Positions 35,855-46,101 of a stretch of 64,000 bases of DNA are shown piece by piece. A model generated the notes under the pieces. That model was not told the DNA's origin, did not search any database, and was given only the letters and a program-made list of their open reading frames with translations. Every line of letters begins with the position of its first letter. Positions within the stretch are counted from its first letter, which is position 1. Source of the DNA: Chrysogorgia sp. JL179-B06 (lineage: Eukaryota; Cnidaria; Anthozoa; Scleralcyonacea; Chrysogorgiidae); assembly GCA_035772405.1 (NCBI GenBank), contig JAYKKM010000381.1, positions 1,114,001-1,178,000 on the forward strand, written 5' to 3'. Made by a program: the position numbers and the translations under genes.

Positions 35855-36090
35855 ATCCAATCTGTATAAATATGTATTGTATTACCATTATGGGTAGCCT
35901 TTTCGCCATATAATGTAGTAATTATATCTTTATGTTCCACTGAAGATGATTGGATGAAATTGATTCAATAGCATATGCGTGACATTAATGTTGTAGTATT
36001 ACCATCCATCGAGCGAGTGTTATAGCGTACACGTATTTCTAGTAATATAGTAATTCATCTTTATGTTGCACTGGAGATGATTCTGGAAAA
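35855..36090 (+). mobile_element. Penelope-like 3' tail relic upstream of gene 4
   Basis: Matches the sequence downstream of the GIY-YIG stop codon at 51574: gtagtaattcatctttatgt, actgaagatgatt, gtagtattaccatccatcg. Also found before genes 6, 7 and 8. Confidence 0.5.
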
Positions 36091-36107
36091 AGGTTCAGTC
36101 GAAATAA

Positions 36108-36200
36108 CCGGAAGTTCGTGAACCAGTTCTATTCCAAATAAGGAGATTTGGGTCATGACCCTTAGTCACGAGATATTCCATTTCGCAATATTATAATAAT
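36108..36200 (+). promoter_or_regulatory. Predicted promoter of gene 4
   Basis: CCGGAAGT at 36108-36115 and TATTATAATAAT at 36189-36200. Confidence 0.45.
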
Positions 36201-36285
36201 CAAGGTATTGTTGCAAAGCTGTGCAAGAAACATCTTCGTCTGTCTCTCTGATCTATCAAGATAACTAACAGTTTCGTCAATCCAG

Positions 36286-36339
36286 ATGAAACCTCCAATT
36301 TCACTTCGTTCAACGAGTCGTTCAGTCGACCTGTTTTAA
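36286..36339 (+). promoter_or_regulatory. Upstream ORF, 17 codons (gene 4)
   Basis: MKPPISLRSTSRSVDLF then TAA, 15 bp before the main ATG. Confidence 0.55.
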
Positions 36340-36354
36340 ATTCTCTGAAGTCTG

Positions 36355-38013
36355 ATGGAGCTTCACTCAGAGAAATACGGCTACGAAGATGATCGGTTTG
36401 AGAACGCCGTCAGTTCCAACCTCCACTGTCCAATATGTCTTAACGTTCTTAAAGAACCAAAGATGTGCAGAAATAACGAACACATCTTTTGCTCTGCCTG
36501 TATTACTCAACATCTTGGCAATTCACAGACGTGTCCTCAATGTATGGAAGAGCTGACTGTAGAGACACTTCATCGAGCTCCAAGAGTGCTTGTAAATTGT
36601 TTATCTGAACTCACTATCAACTGCAATTATTTCAGTCGAGGTTGTCGTGAGTTCATTCGCCTTGAAGATCTTCAAACTCACGTTCTGAATTGTGGGTTTG
36701 TCGCCGTGAAGTGTTCAAACAACGACTGTGTCATGGTGATCAATAAACGAGATAGGATTCATCACGAGGCAGAGATTTTAGCCTTTAGGAAAGTAAAGTG
36801 TCATGACTGCGGTGAAATGAAGAAAGAAATAGAAGGAATTAAAGATCAACTTAATCAACTGCACGAAATGAGAGATCAACAACGCGAAATGAGAGATCAG
36901 CAACGCGAAATGAGAGATCAACAACGCGAAATAATAGACCAACTCAATCAACTGCCAGAAATGAAAGATCAACTGGCAGGAATGAAGGCCCAACTAGATG
37001 AACTATCTTCCCTAAAAGAAGGCATGAAAGAAGTCAGAGCTGTAATGGGTGAAGTACTACACAAGTTGAACAACGCAGAACATGTCATTCAAGTTCCACT
37101 TCACGTTAATGCAACAAAGCAAGATATTGTTGTTGCGGGGGGCTACGGGGAGTGCTACCGTTTTATTACTACCGTCGAGACATTCAGCTGCAACGAAAGA
37201 GCGTGGGCTCAAATGCCACCAATGAGAAAATGTCGTGTACGAGCTTCATCGTTTGTTTACGAAAATCAAATTTTTGTGTCTGGTGGATACACAGAAGATC
37301 ATCATACTGATTCAATGGAAAGTTTGAAGATTGGTGAACAACCTTTAAAATGGACTGAATCTCCCGCCAAACTTCCTTTCAAGTGCAACGATCATAAGAC
37401 GGTAGTTTATCAGAACAGTTTGATTCATGTTGGTGGATATGATGGAACTAAGGAAGAATTCTCTGACGCCATTTCTGAAGTTTATCTTACTCCACCTTAT
37501 TCTAAGAAACTGTTATGTAGAATGCCACAACCGAGATTAAGGCATGGTGTGGAGATCTTTACGGACAATATTTTGATTTTGGGAGGCATGACATTTTACT
37601 CAGATAAAGCTAGTCTAGATAGTGTGCTTGTGTATGATGTAAATAAGAAAGAATGTAAACAAATGCCTTCATTGCCCCGAGCTGTCTATGATATGACCAC
37701 AGTTAGCTGGCAAGATAAAGTAGTTGTAATTGGAGGGGTTGGTAAGGATGGCAAGGCTTTGAATGATGTATTAATGTATGATTCTAAAACTGGAGAGAAC
37801 AATGTCCTACCATCAATGCAGCATAAGAGGTATGGATGTTCGGCGATTATTACTGGAGATGTCATTGTGGTAAGGGGAGGAAAGAATGACAAATATGAGA
37901 TTCTTAGTTCAGTTGAATGCTTTACTTTGGGAGGTAACTCATGGGAAGAACTTCCACCCATGATTCAACCTAGGTACTGGGCAACTGCTGTAGTTATGCC
38001 ATCTATGTTGTAA
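36355..38013 (+). CDS. RING / TRAF-ZnF / coiled-coil / kelch E3 ligase candidate, gene 4
   Basis: 552 residues, the longest copy. The RING is complete. One zinc ligand of the second finger is lost (AEILAF where gene 2 has AELCDF), while the CHDC pair remains. The coiled coil is expanded by three RDQQREM repeats of 7 residues. Six kelch blades; the blade-tip codons differ from gene 2 (RVR, ND, LR, YD, YGC, YW; see findings). The stop is TAATAA overlapping AATAAA (38012-38017). 38014-39190 holds AT-rich 3' flank and a C-run repeat near 38410-38600 that recurs at 48125-48345; no gene is seen there. Confidence 0.93.
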   Translation: MELHSEKYGYEDDRFENAVSSNLHCPICLNVLKEPKMCRNNEHIFCSACITQHLGNSQTCPQCMEELTVETLHRAPRVLVNCLSELTINCNYFSRGCREFIRLEDLQTHVLNCGFVAVKCSNNDCVMVINKRDRIHHEAEILAFRKVKCHDCGEMKKEIEGIKDQLNQLHEMRDQQREMRDQQREMRDQQREIIDQLNQLPEMKDQLAGMKAQLDELSSLKEGMKEVRAVMGEVLHKLNNAEHVIQVPLHVNATKQDIVVAGGYGECYRFITTVETFSCNERAWAQMPPMRKCRVRASSFVYENQIFVSGGYTEDHHTDSMESLKIGEQPLKWTESPAKLPFKCNDHKTVVYQNSLIHVGGYDGTKEEFSDAISEVYLTPPYSKKLLCRMPQPRLRHGVEIFTDNILILGGMTFYSDKASLDSVLVYDVNKKECKQMPSLPRAVYDMTTVSWQDKVVVIGGVGKDGKALNDVLMYDSKTGENNVLPSMQHKRYGCSAIITGDVIVVRGGKNDKYEILSSVECFTLGGNSWEELPPMIQPRYWATAVVMPSML

Positions 38014-39189
38014 TAAAATTGATGAAGTTTTAATGTGTGTGATGATTCTTCTGGGTGGAGTGAATGATTCTTCTTATTACTTATTTTTCCTTCGTGTATC
38101 CAAAGGGAGTTAACCTTTTTCTCATAAAAAAGTTTGTTCTGTTTCACAAGTTTTATTTTATATTTCAATGCGACATTTTCCTATTTCAACCTTAAACTGC
38201 TACTGTGATGAGAAATTCTGGTGTTATTTTTTCCATAAAATCAAAGTACAACACCAAATAAGTACACTCACTTAATATTAAAGAAAAATAATAAATTTAA
38301 GACTGGAAAGTTTGAGCTTCTTTTGACAAATGGCGACAAACCATTCATGACCCAAACCATTGCTTATTGTGTTCTTAATTTTTATTTCAGGCCTTATCCT
38401 GAATTTTGAAGGGGGGCTGGTATACTCCCCCCCCCCCCCCCCACCTATAGTTATAACAACTATACTAGAAATATTGTACGTATACGCATTAACCGCTCGC
38501 CAGCCTGTTCTATCAGATAAATTTATGTTAATTATTTCATAGAATTTATTATATGTTGCGCTATCAGAATGGTCCCCAGACCTCTCGCACGCCCTTTATA
38601 CGTATTTGTAGATCACATATCTTATCTCCGTCAATATTTAACTGATTGCAATTCTGATTTGGAATTATCAAGTCTAACTACATAAGATACGGGACTATTA
38701 TATTACGAGAATGTCCATACCCTTCGTAAAACAGAGCCACATGAGCGGGGGGCACATATGGCCCTTACTTTTTTACTGAAAAACAACTAATAAAAAGTAA
38801 TTTATTATATTTTAAATATAAAGAAATAGGTAATGAGACCTACACTGGTGTCTTTGGGAACTTCACGAGTCTGTTAAGTGAAATAGTGCTTCAATAGAAT
38901 CTCGCAGTGCTCTTTTTGCCTTCGACAATTGTTTAGTTTAGTTCTGTTTGGCTTGTAATACTCTTATTGATAATAAATTAGTATTATTATGTTTGACAAT
39001 ACTCATATTTTCCATGCAGCTGTTTAACTAACTTTGATGGTATTTCTGTTGAAGATTTTGTAACATTTGAAGTTAATTAACTTGTTGATATTATGTGATA
39101 CGTGTCAACACTGTAACCACGCCTCATCAGTTGTACACTCGTTGTCATTCATTGTAGTTCGTAGCTCAATCTATCAATAAATATACATA

Positions 39190-39330
39190 CTTTACAGATT
39201 CTGTGTAATGTGTTGGAGGTTGGGAAGTGCTTATCGATGAGATTAAGGAATTTCTGTCCTACGTTAGTTTTTACGTTCTTGCCAAATGGCGGGTTAAACC
39301 AAATAATGTTTCTGGATCGCTTTTTCTTTT
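39190..39330 (-). mobile_element. Penelope-like linker relic
   Basis: Minus-strand translation keeps fragments of the IIWFNPP...NVKTNVG...KHFP region seen intact at 50890-51256. It is fused at about 39332 to the kelch fragment of gene 5. Confidence 0.6.
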
Positions 39331-39897
39331 GGAAGAATGCTCTGACGCCATTTCTGAAGTTCTTCTTACTCCACCTTATTCTATGAAGCTGTTATGTATA
39401 ATGACACAACCACGATCATCTCATGGTGTGGAGATCTTTACGGACAATATTTTGATTTTGGGAGGCAAGACATCTTTCTCAAATAAAGGTAGTCTAGATA
39501 GTGTACTCGTGTATGATGTAAATAAGAAAGCATGTAAACAAATGCCTTCATTACCTCAAGCTGTCTGTGGAATGGCCACAGTTAGCTGGCAAGATAAAGT
39601 AGTTGTGATTGGAGGGGCTGGTAAGGATGACAAGGTTTTGAATGATGTATTAATGTATGATTCTAAAACTGGAGAGAACAATGTCCTACCATCAATGCAG
39701 CATAAGAGATACGGATGTTCAGCAATTATTGCTGGAGATGTCATTGTAGTAATGGGAGGAAGGAATCAGGAAGGTGAAATTCTTAGTTCAGTTGAATGCT
39801 TTACTTTGGGAGGTAACTCATGGCCGGGAAGAACTTCCACCCATGATTCAACCTAGGTACTGGGCAACTGCTGTAGTTATGCCATCTATGTTTTAAT
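39227..39897 (+). pseudogene. RING-kelch gene 5: C-terminal kelch fragment, chimeric and frameshifted
   Basis: Homology to the family begins at about 39336 ([16 protein letters not shown]) and covers the last three and a half kelch blades. The RING, fingers, coiled coil and first blades are missing. The open frame from 39227 gets its first 36 or so codons from antisense Penelope-like sequence. Near the end a 4-bp CCGG insertion at 39824-39827 (tcatggccgggaag) shifts the frame and ends it at 39856. The family sequence continues out of frame to TAA at about 39894. No family promoter or upstream ORF is present. Poly(A) signal AATAAA at 40072-40077. Confidence 0.85.
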
Positions 39898-40699
39898 AAA
39901 ATTTATGAAGTTTTAATGTGTGTGATGATTCTTCTGGGTGGAGTGAATGATTCTTCTTATTCTCTTTAAGTGGACTATACTTCCTTAGTGGTTTACAATT
40001 TTCATTTTCAAAAAGCTCTTTTGTTTTTTAGATTGTGCATGTTTCCTGTTTTCCTATATTAAATAAAATAGATTAACTTATTTTTCCTTTGTGTATCCCC
40101 AAAGGGAGTTAACCTTTTTATCATAAAAAGTTTGTTCAAGTTTTATTTCAATGCGACATTTTCTTGTTTCAACCTTAAACTGCTACTGTTATTAAAAATT
40201 GTGTTGTTATTTTTTTCATAAAATCAAAGTACAACACCAAAAAAGTACACTCACTTAATATTAAAGAAAAATAATAAATTTAAGATTGCAAACTTTGAGC
40301 TTCTTTTTACAAATGACGACAAACCATTAATGGTCCAAAGCATTACTTATGGTGTTAGTACGGTCGGGTATTAGTACGGTAAATATCACTTGAAAAATGC
40401 AAAAAGGAATTGTGCATTGAATGCACGAATCTCCGGATGTCGGCAAGTCCAAACTTACACCCAGACCTGTCCTCAATCTCATATCAGTGTTAAATCTCAG
40501 TAGGTTGTACTGCTAGAAATCTGTTAATTATTCTGTTATTTATCAAGTTTCTTGCTGTATTTCTGTTATGTGATATCTTATATCGACGGGTAACATAAAT
40601 ATGAATTGACAGAAATGGGAAAATAACGCGGGAAAGCGCAGCTGATCATAAAAACAGGATATGTAACGAAAATTTATTTAGCTGGCGAACATATATTGG

Positions 40700-41055
40700 C
40701 GTCTCGTAGCGCCACAAACGCGTAATGAATATTACTAGTATTCTTTAACTTTTACTGATTAACCTACCAGCAAAAGATGAAACATCTTTCTGGCAAAAGA
40801 GCTTCCGCTAAAAGGGCTCAATCAAATATTCAATTCAAAACAGAAACTCTAGTTACTAATAAATCAACATTTTGCGTAGCGCGCCTCTAGTACAAACGCG
40901 CAATGAATATTATCAAAATCCTTTAGCTTTCACTGGTTAAGAAAAGATGACACATCTTCATAACCTGCCAGCAAAAGATGAAACATCTTTCTGGCACAAG
41001 AGCTTCCACTAAAAGGGTTCAATCAAATATTCAATTCAAAACAGAAACTCTAGTT
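40700..41055. repeat. Local tandem duplication, about 206 bp
   Basis: agcaaaagatgaaacatctt and the following 85 bp occur at 40769 and again at 40973; the preceding cgtagcg...aatgaatatta is repeated too. The second unit runs into the hairpin-ended element at 41054. 39900-40700 holds 3' flank and nothing else I can support. Confidence 0.7.
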
Positions 41056-42845
41056 ACTCGGGCCTCCCCCTGTGGGGGGAGAGCACGAGTCTTAAAAAGG
41101 GCTCTGTTTATTTGGCAATGTCGCGAAATGGCAATTCTTGCATCATCCCACTTGGGTCTGGGTACGAGATCGATCTGAACCACTGCATATATTTATCCAT
41201 TTGTCATATTTTTAATATTCATCTGGTTACCTTTCCTCGAGTGTTCTTCACTGAAAATATTTGATGTGGCTGGCAGTATCTTGATCTCACGATGCTTACA
41301 ATCGCACACGCCGATCGCCGAAGAACGGCTACACTAAAAGATAACGAGCGATTTCGACACGGTTGGTGCCTTGGTGAGTTGGTGGTCTCTGTCTGCGATC
41401 TGAGATCTCGATAACCGTACACTGAAAATGCCGTACCTGTACATTTAATATGAAACTCAATGTATGAATGCTGTGTGAAAATATGTTAACTGTTCTGAGG
41501 TAACTGTAATATGTTTTTGAAAATATGTTAACTGTTCTGAGGTAACTGTAATATGTTTTATAAGCTTTGTTGCCTGCATTGTTTATTGTTTATATGTCTA
41601 TATACAAAATAAAGTCGATGCTAATCAACAGTTTATTGTTTCATACACAATATAAACCTTCGACATTATATTTAGAGATTTTAGAGCAACCTTTCAAAAG
41701 TGTCCACTTTTTAATTCTTAGCCTGCGTAGCGGCTCTCGAAGGGGGGAGGGGGGACCTCCTAGGGGGAAAAGCGAAAACGCGCGCGAGGGGAGCACCAGT
41801 CCCCTCGCGCGCGTTTTCGGTCTTCCCCCTGCCCACCCCCACCCCCCCCCCCCCCTTCGAGAGCCGCTACGCAGGCTATTTAATTCTATAATTGCTTCTC
41901 GAATAAACCTGTTTCACTTGATGCGTGTAAGCTTAAATGGGCCTCCAAAATGTGCTTGGTTATCAATAAGTCTGTATCGATCAACTCTCTGACAGCCATA
42001 CTAACTATCAAGATCAAAGAGTAAAGAGTTTATTTGCTGGTTTACCAATGACAGCCTGTTGCCATGTACTTTCCATTGTTACAACAGTTATTTGGTCTGC
42101 ACAGACAGATACAAATCTTTCATACTGATTTTTGGCTAGTTTCATGATTACTATAGCTGTATATGAAGGCAAGCTGTACATGGAGGCAGCGCGCTCGCTC
42201 TCTAATCGAGATAGTAATAATAGTCCTGATATTACAGTACATGAGGCAGGCTAGCCCACATGCCAGACTTGCTAACAAGCACACCATTTGCCAACTGTTA
42301 CTTGGTCTGTACAGCCAGATACATTTTTGATATTACATGAAGCGAGCTGGCCCAATAATAAATGTGCTAAATTTATGAATATGTTTACTGGCTCAAAATG
42401 TTGACTTCACAAAGAAATAAAGATTTTGAATTATATTTCTTTAAGCTGTTTTGCTTATGATGTCTTGCTACTGCCAGCTAAATGGTTTGATTAAAATGCA
42501 CTTGTCACTGGAAACCCCAGGTAAGTATGAGAGATTAGACTTATCAAGAAACAAATCTAAGAAAATGCCCCACCTACAGTATAGGGGAAAATAACATCCT
42601 AAACCCCACCTACAAGTCACCTTCGGGGTTTCCTTGGGTGCTGTTGGGGTTTCCAGTGACAAGTACTGAGAACAATATAACTGATTTAATACTTGCTCAA
42701 ACTGAACCTGTTTGCGGGACTGGCCAGATGAATTGTTGTTACATGAGCACAGGCCAGGCTTGCTTGCCAGGTTGACCCTGTTGACTAGAACTGGATTAGG
42801 TCAGCAAACAGGATGGCTCATTTGGTGGGGCAGACTTCTCAGTAA
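41054..42845. mobile_element. Hairpin-ended element, inverted copy
   Basis: Reverse-orientation homologue of 4197-5864. It begins TTACTCGGGCCTCC with the C/G hairpin and runs to ctggattaggtcagcaaaca near 42795, which matches 4470 inverted. Its far end has turned into the 11-bp array at 42848. It is interrupted by the hairpin at 41719-41878. No coding capacity. Confidence 0.75.
41719..41878. mobile_element. 160-bp hairpin MITE
   Basis: Starts TAGCCTGCGTAGCGGCTCTC and ends as its reverse complement. Nearly the whole element folds on itself, with a GC-rich tip (cgaaaacgcgcgcgagggg / inverse). TTTAATTCT flanks it on both sides (41710-41718, 41879-41887). The 9-bp duplication suits a Mutator-like transposase in trans. 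Confidence 0.85.
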
Positions 42846-42847
42846 GC

Positions 42848-43409
42848 TGAGCACCTGCTGAGCACCTGCTGAGCACCTGCTGAGCACCTGCTGAGCACCT
42901 GCTGAGCACCTGCTGAGCACCTGCTGAGCACTGCTCAGCACCTGCTCAGCACCTGCTGAGCACCTGCTGAGCACCTGCTGAGCACCTGCTGAGCACCTGC
43001 TCAGCACCTGCTCAGCACCTGCTCAGCACCTGCTCAGCACCTGCTCAGCACCTGCTCAGCACCTGCTCAGCACCTGCTCAGCACCTGCTCAGCACCTGCT
43101 CAGCACCTGCTCAGCACCTGCTCAGCACCTGCTCAGTACCTGCTCAGCACCTGCTCAGCACCTGCTCAGCACCTGCTCAGCACCTGCTCAGCACCTGCTC
43201 AGCACCTGCTCAGCACCTGCTCAGCACCTGCTCAGCACCTGCTCAGCACCTGCTCAGCACCTGCTCAGCACCTGCTCAGCACCTGCTCAGCACCTGCTCA
43301 GCACCTGCTCAGCACCTGCTCAGCACCTGCTCAGCACCTGCTCAGCACCTGCTCAGCACCTGCTCAGCACCTGCTCAGCACCTGCTCAGCACCTGCTCAG
43401 CACCTGCTC
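42848..43409. repeat. 11-bp satellite, about 50 units, each with CACCTG
   Basis: Tandem gagcacctgct/cagcacctgct. The first 8-14 units mostly carry TGAGCACCTGC and the rest TCAGCACCTGC; one unit reads cagtacctgct. Every other unit contains the E-box CACCTG (CAGGTG on the minus strand). The ORFs across it are repeat artefacts. Confidence 0.95.
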
Positions 43410-43415
43410 AATACT

Positions 43416-43455
43416 AGTGTGTGAGGAGGAATCTTCAACTGATGATTCTTCTTAG
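43416..43455 (+). pseudogene. Relic of a gene 3-like C-terminus
   Basis: tgtgtgaggaggaatcttca and the following 20 bp equal the last codons of gene 3 (33739-33777), then the shared 3' flank follows. The rest of the gene is gone, replaced by the satellite and element on the left. Confidence 0.8.
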
Positions 43456-44293
43456 TCTCTTTAAGTCGACTAATGAACACAATGGCTTACGATTTTCATT
43501 TACAAAAAACTCTGCGTTTTTTTTAGATTATGTATGTTTCCTGTTTCTCTATTAAATAATAAATATTAACTCCCGAGGTTTTCGGGACATTTGATCACTG
43601 ATTTCCATGCAACATGTCATGGTATTAATTTGTAATACTTTGTTTACCAACGAAATATAATTTGTATTGTTTGAAATTCATTGCGAACTGTCAACCAATA
43701 CATGTTCTCTCATGTATGTTAATGAGGGAAACACTAGACTTCCCTGTTTTGAGGTAAAATTAGAAAGTTTTCCTGTCTTGAGGACATTCAGGGATTAAAT
43801 CATCCAGTGAGAACAGAAGAAATCAAGTTAAACATGGTATTATGGAAATAATTCATGGCTTGACGAGCTGCGTCGAGGGTCCGCGGAGAAGGGAGGGGTT
43901 GCTAGGTGGCTTCAGCCCCGCATTAATTTTCTGGAAAATTATAAACGCGAAGACAATCCAGTGTAGCGGACATTTCTAGTGTAATCCTTTGCAATATGTC
44001 TTTAAGTTTTGTTTTTACTTGCTGTATAGCTGTATAATAATCGTTGGTTGTTCAGATCCTGATTTCAGAAATGAGAACTAATTACTCCTGAACTTTCGGC
44101 TGTCTTCGACGAACGTTTTCTTGAGAAATAATCAACTCCCAAAGCTACAATATATATTAAAACAAAGATAAATGATCTGTTTACAATATACGTACAGCTT
44201 ATCAGGCTAGCGAACGTAGTTTTCTTAAAAAGAGCGGATAATCGAACATATCATAACGTGTTAACAATCCCACATCCAGTGGGCTGGTACGAG

Positions 44294-44417
44294 TGCCTTG
44301 TATTTGCTCGAATGCCTTGTATTTGCTCGTCAATGCCTTGTATTTGCTCGTCAATGCCTTCTATTTGCTCGTCAATGCCTTCTATTTGCTCGTCAATGCC
44401 TTCTATTTGCTCGTCGG
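44294..44417. repeat. 21-bp minisatellite, 6 units
   Basis: Five full units and one 19-bp unit of the array described at 34583-34750, so unit number differs between the duplicates. Confidence 0.9.
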
Positions 44418-44728
44418 CCACTTCCTTATATGGAATGCGTACTAGAAGTACATATGAACCTTTAACCGCCAAAAATTTGTCTTACCCAACCCATTTCTCT
44501 TTGGTACCAACCCCCCAGCCTTAAATAATAACATTGCGTGGGAATCACACCCAAAAAGGAACTACGTCAATTACATAATTTGGGATGACAACAACTAAAC
44601 AAATGCAGGAAGAAACGAAGTTTCTACCGGCCTAATCTCATTATCATTACTACGTCAATGCAACATGCAATATATGAATCCACGAACGCCACAAATGGTA
44701 GGAATTCATTTGCATAAACAAAAATATG

Positions 44729-45191
44729 CATTAGAAGACGCGCCCGGAGAAAGTGTGTAATTTATGCTCGCAAAGTGTGACGGGATGTGTTCATAGATAC
44801 TTTACTGTGATTGGTTGATTAATAAGGTTGTTTCTATGGTTACACGGTCAGAGAATCACTTGAACTCAAGACTGCTGTCAACGAACACGTTTTTATTCAA
44901 AGCAAGCGATAAATATTTTGATCAATTTGGAAGAAGAAAATGAACAGTTTTAATTCCAAGAATAGTTCCCCTGAATACAAAACTTGAATATATCCTCTGT
45001 TTCAGCGCCGAGTTACATAACAATCTGAGTTAAATTTCTTAAATATTATCTTGTCGCAGGCTGGTCGATAGCTAGTTTTCCGAGGTTGACCGCAAGGCAT
45101 CATGGGACAGTCACCTCAATTATTGAGGTACATGTCCCACAATGCACAAAGCGCAAAATTACACACTTTCTCCGGGCTCATCTTGTCACGG
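44729..45191. mobile_element. MITE with GCCCGGAGAAAGTGTGTAAT ends
   Basis: Absent from the matching site near 35434 (aaaaatatg-agagtaatt). Imperfect inverted ends of about 30 bp include GCCCGGAGAAAGTGTGTAAT and the reverse complement. A small cctcaattattgagg palindrome lies inside. No coding capacity. Confidence 0.75.
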
Positions 45192-45589
45192 AGAGTAATT
45201 GTAATTAGAGGAAATATCAATCGCTAAAATTTTGCATTTACAGTAAAGTTCTACAACCTGACAACTTAGCATGATAAACTAGATAACTATTTACATCAAA
45301 TTAGGCTGTTTGTTTGTTTACATTATTTGTATTCGCGTTCTTCAAGATGCTTTTATTGCCATCCAATATGGGCGACTGAGAGTCACGTGACCTTGTTGTC
45401 ATAGATACAAAGACTGCAAATTATTACCTACATTATGATAAATATCACTTGAAAGTTAAAACGACTTTGGGTAAAATATCTGGAAGATTTAGGAATATTT
45501 GTTTTTTGATGGTAAGAGCTACGTTGTGTACTAGTTCATACGTGCGACATATACCGCCATGCGAATTAATTTTGCATAACACGCCAACG

Positions 45590-45840
45590 CAAGACAATTA
45601 CATCCAATCTGTATAAATATGTATTGTATTACCATTATGGGTAGCCTTTTCGCCATATAATGTAGTAATTATATCTTTATGTTCCACTGAAGATGATTGG
45701 ATGAAATTGATTCAATAGCATATGCGTGACATTAATGTTGTAGTATTACCATCCATCGAGCGAGTGTTATAGCGTACACGTATTTCTAGTAATATAGTAA
45801 TTCATCTTTATGTTGCACTGGAGATGATTCTGGAAAAAGG
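45590..45840 (+). mobile_element. Penelope-like 3' tail relic upstream of gene 6
   Basis: Counterpart of 35855-36090. Confidence 0.5.
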
Positions 45841-45854
45841 TTCAGTCGAAATAA

Positions 45855-45947
45855 CCGGAAGTTCGTGAACCAGTTCTGTTCCAAATAAGGAGATTTGGGT
45901 CATGACCCTTAGTCACGAGATATTCCATTTCGCAATATTATAATAAT
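45855..45947 (+). promoter_or_regulatory. Predicted promoter of gene 6
   Basis: CCGGAAGT at 45855-45862 and TATTATAATAAT at 45936-45947. The upstream ORF found in the other copies is lost here: its ATG reads ATT at 46033-46035. Confidence 0.45.
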
Positions 45948-46101
45948 CAAGGTATTGTTGCAAAGCTGTGCAAGAAACATCTTCGTCTGTCTCTCTGATC
46001 TATCAAGATAACTAACAGTTTCGTCAATCCAGATTAAACCTCCAATTTCACTTCGTTCAACGAGTCGTTCAGTCGACCTATTTTAAATTCTCTGAAGTCT
46101 G

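Larger units (their letters stand above)
33742..36354 (+). repeat. Duplicated spacer block, copy 1
   Basis: The 3' end of gene 3 through the start of gene 4 matches 43416-46101. Differences: 34863-35260 is absent from the second copy, and the second has an inserted MITE at 44729-45191. Within it I see the minisatellite, a Penelope-like tail and the gene 4 promoter; 33780-34560 and 34870-35850 otherwise hold no gene I can support. Confidence 0.85.
43416..46101 (+). repeat. Duplicated spacer block, copy 2
   Basis: Second copy of 33742-36354, leading into gene 6. It shows that a gene 3-gene 4 pair was duplicated and its first member destroyed. Apart from listed features, I see no gene in 43456-46100. 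Confidence 0.85.

Noticed and set aside
39100..39160. CTGATGAGGCG on the minus strand as a second hammerhead
   Set aside because: No GAAA box follows a stem at the required distance.
42801..43007. Reverse ORF rich in LSRCSAGAQQV
   Set aside because: Translation of the 11-bp satellite.
42848..43409. CRISPR-like periodic array
   Set aside because: Units are contiguous 11-mers with no spacers, and the genome is eukaryotic.
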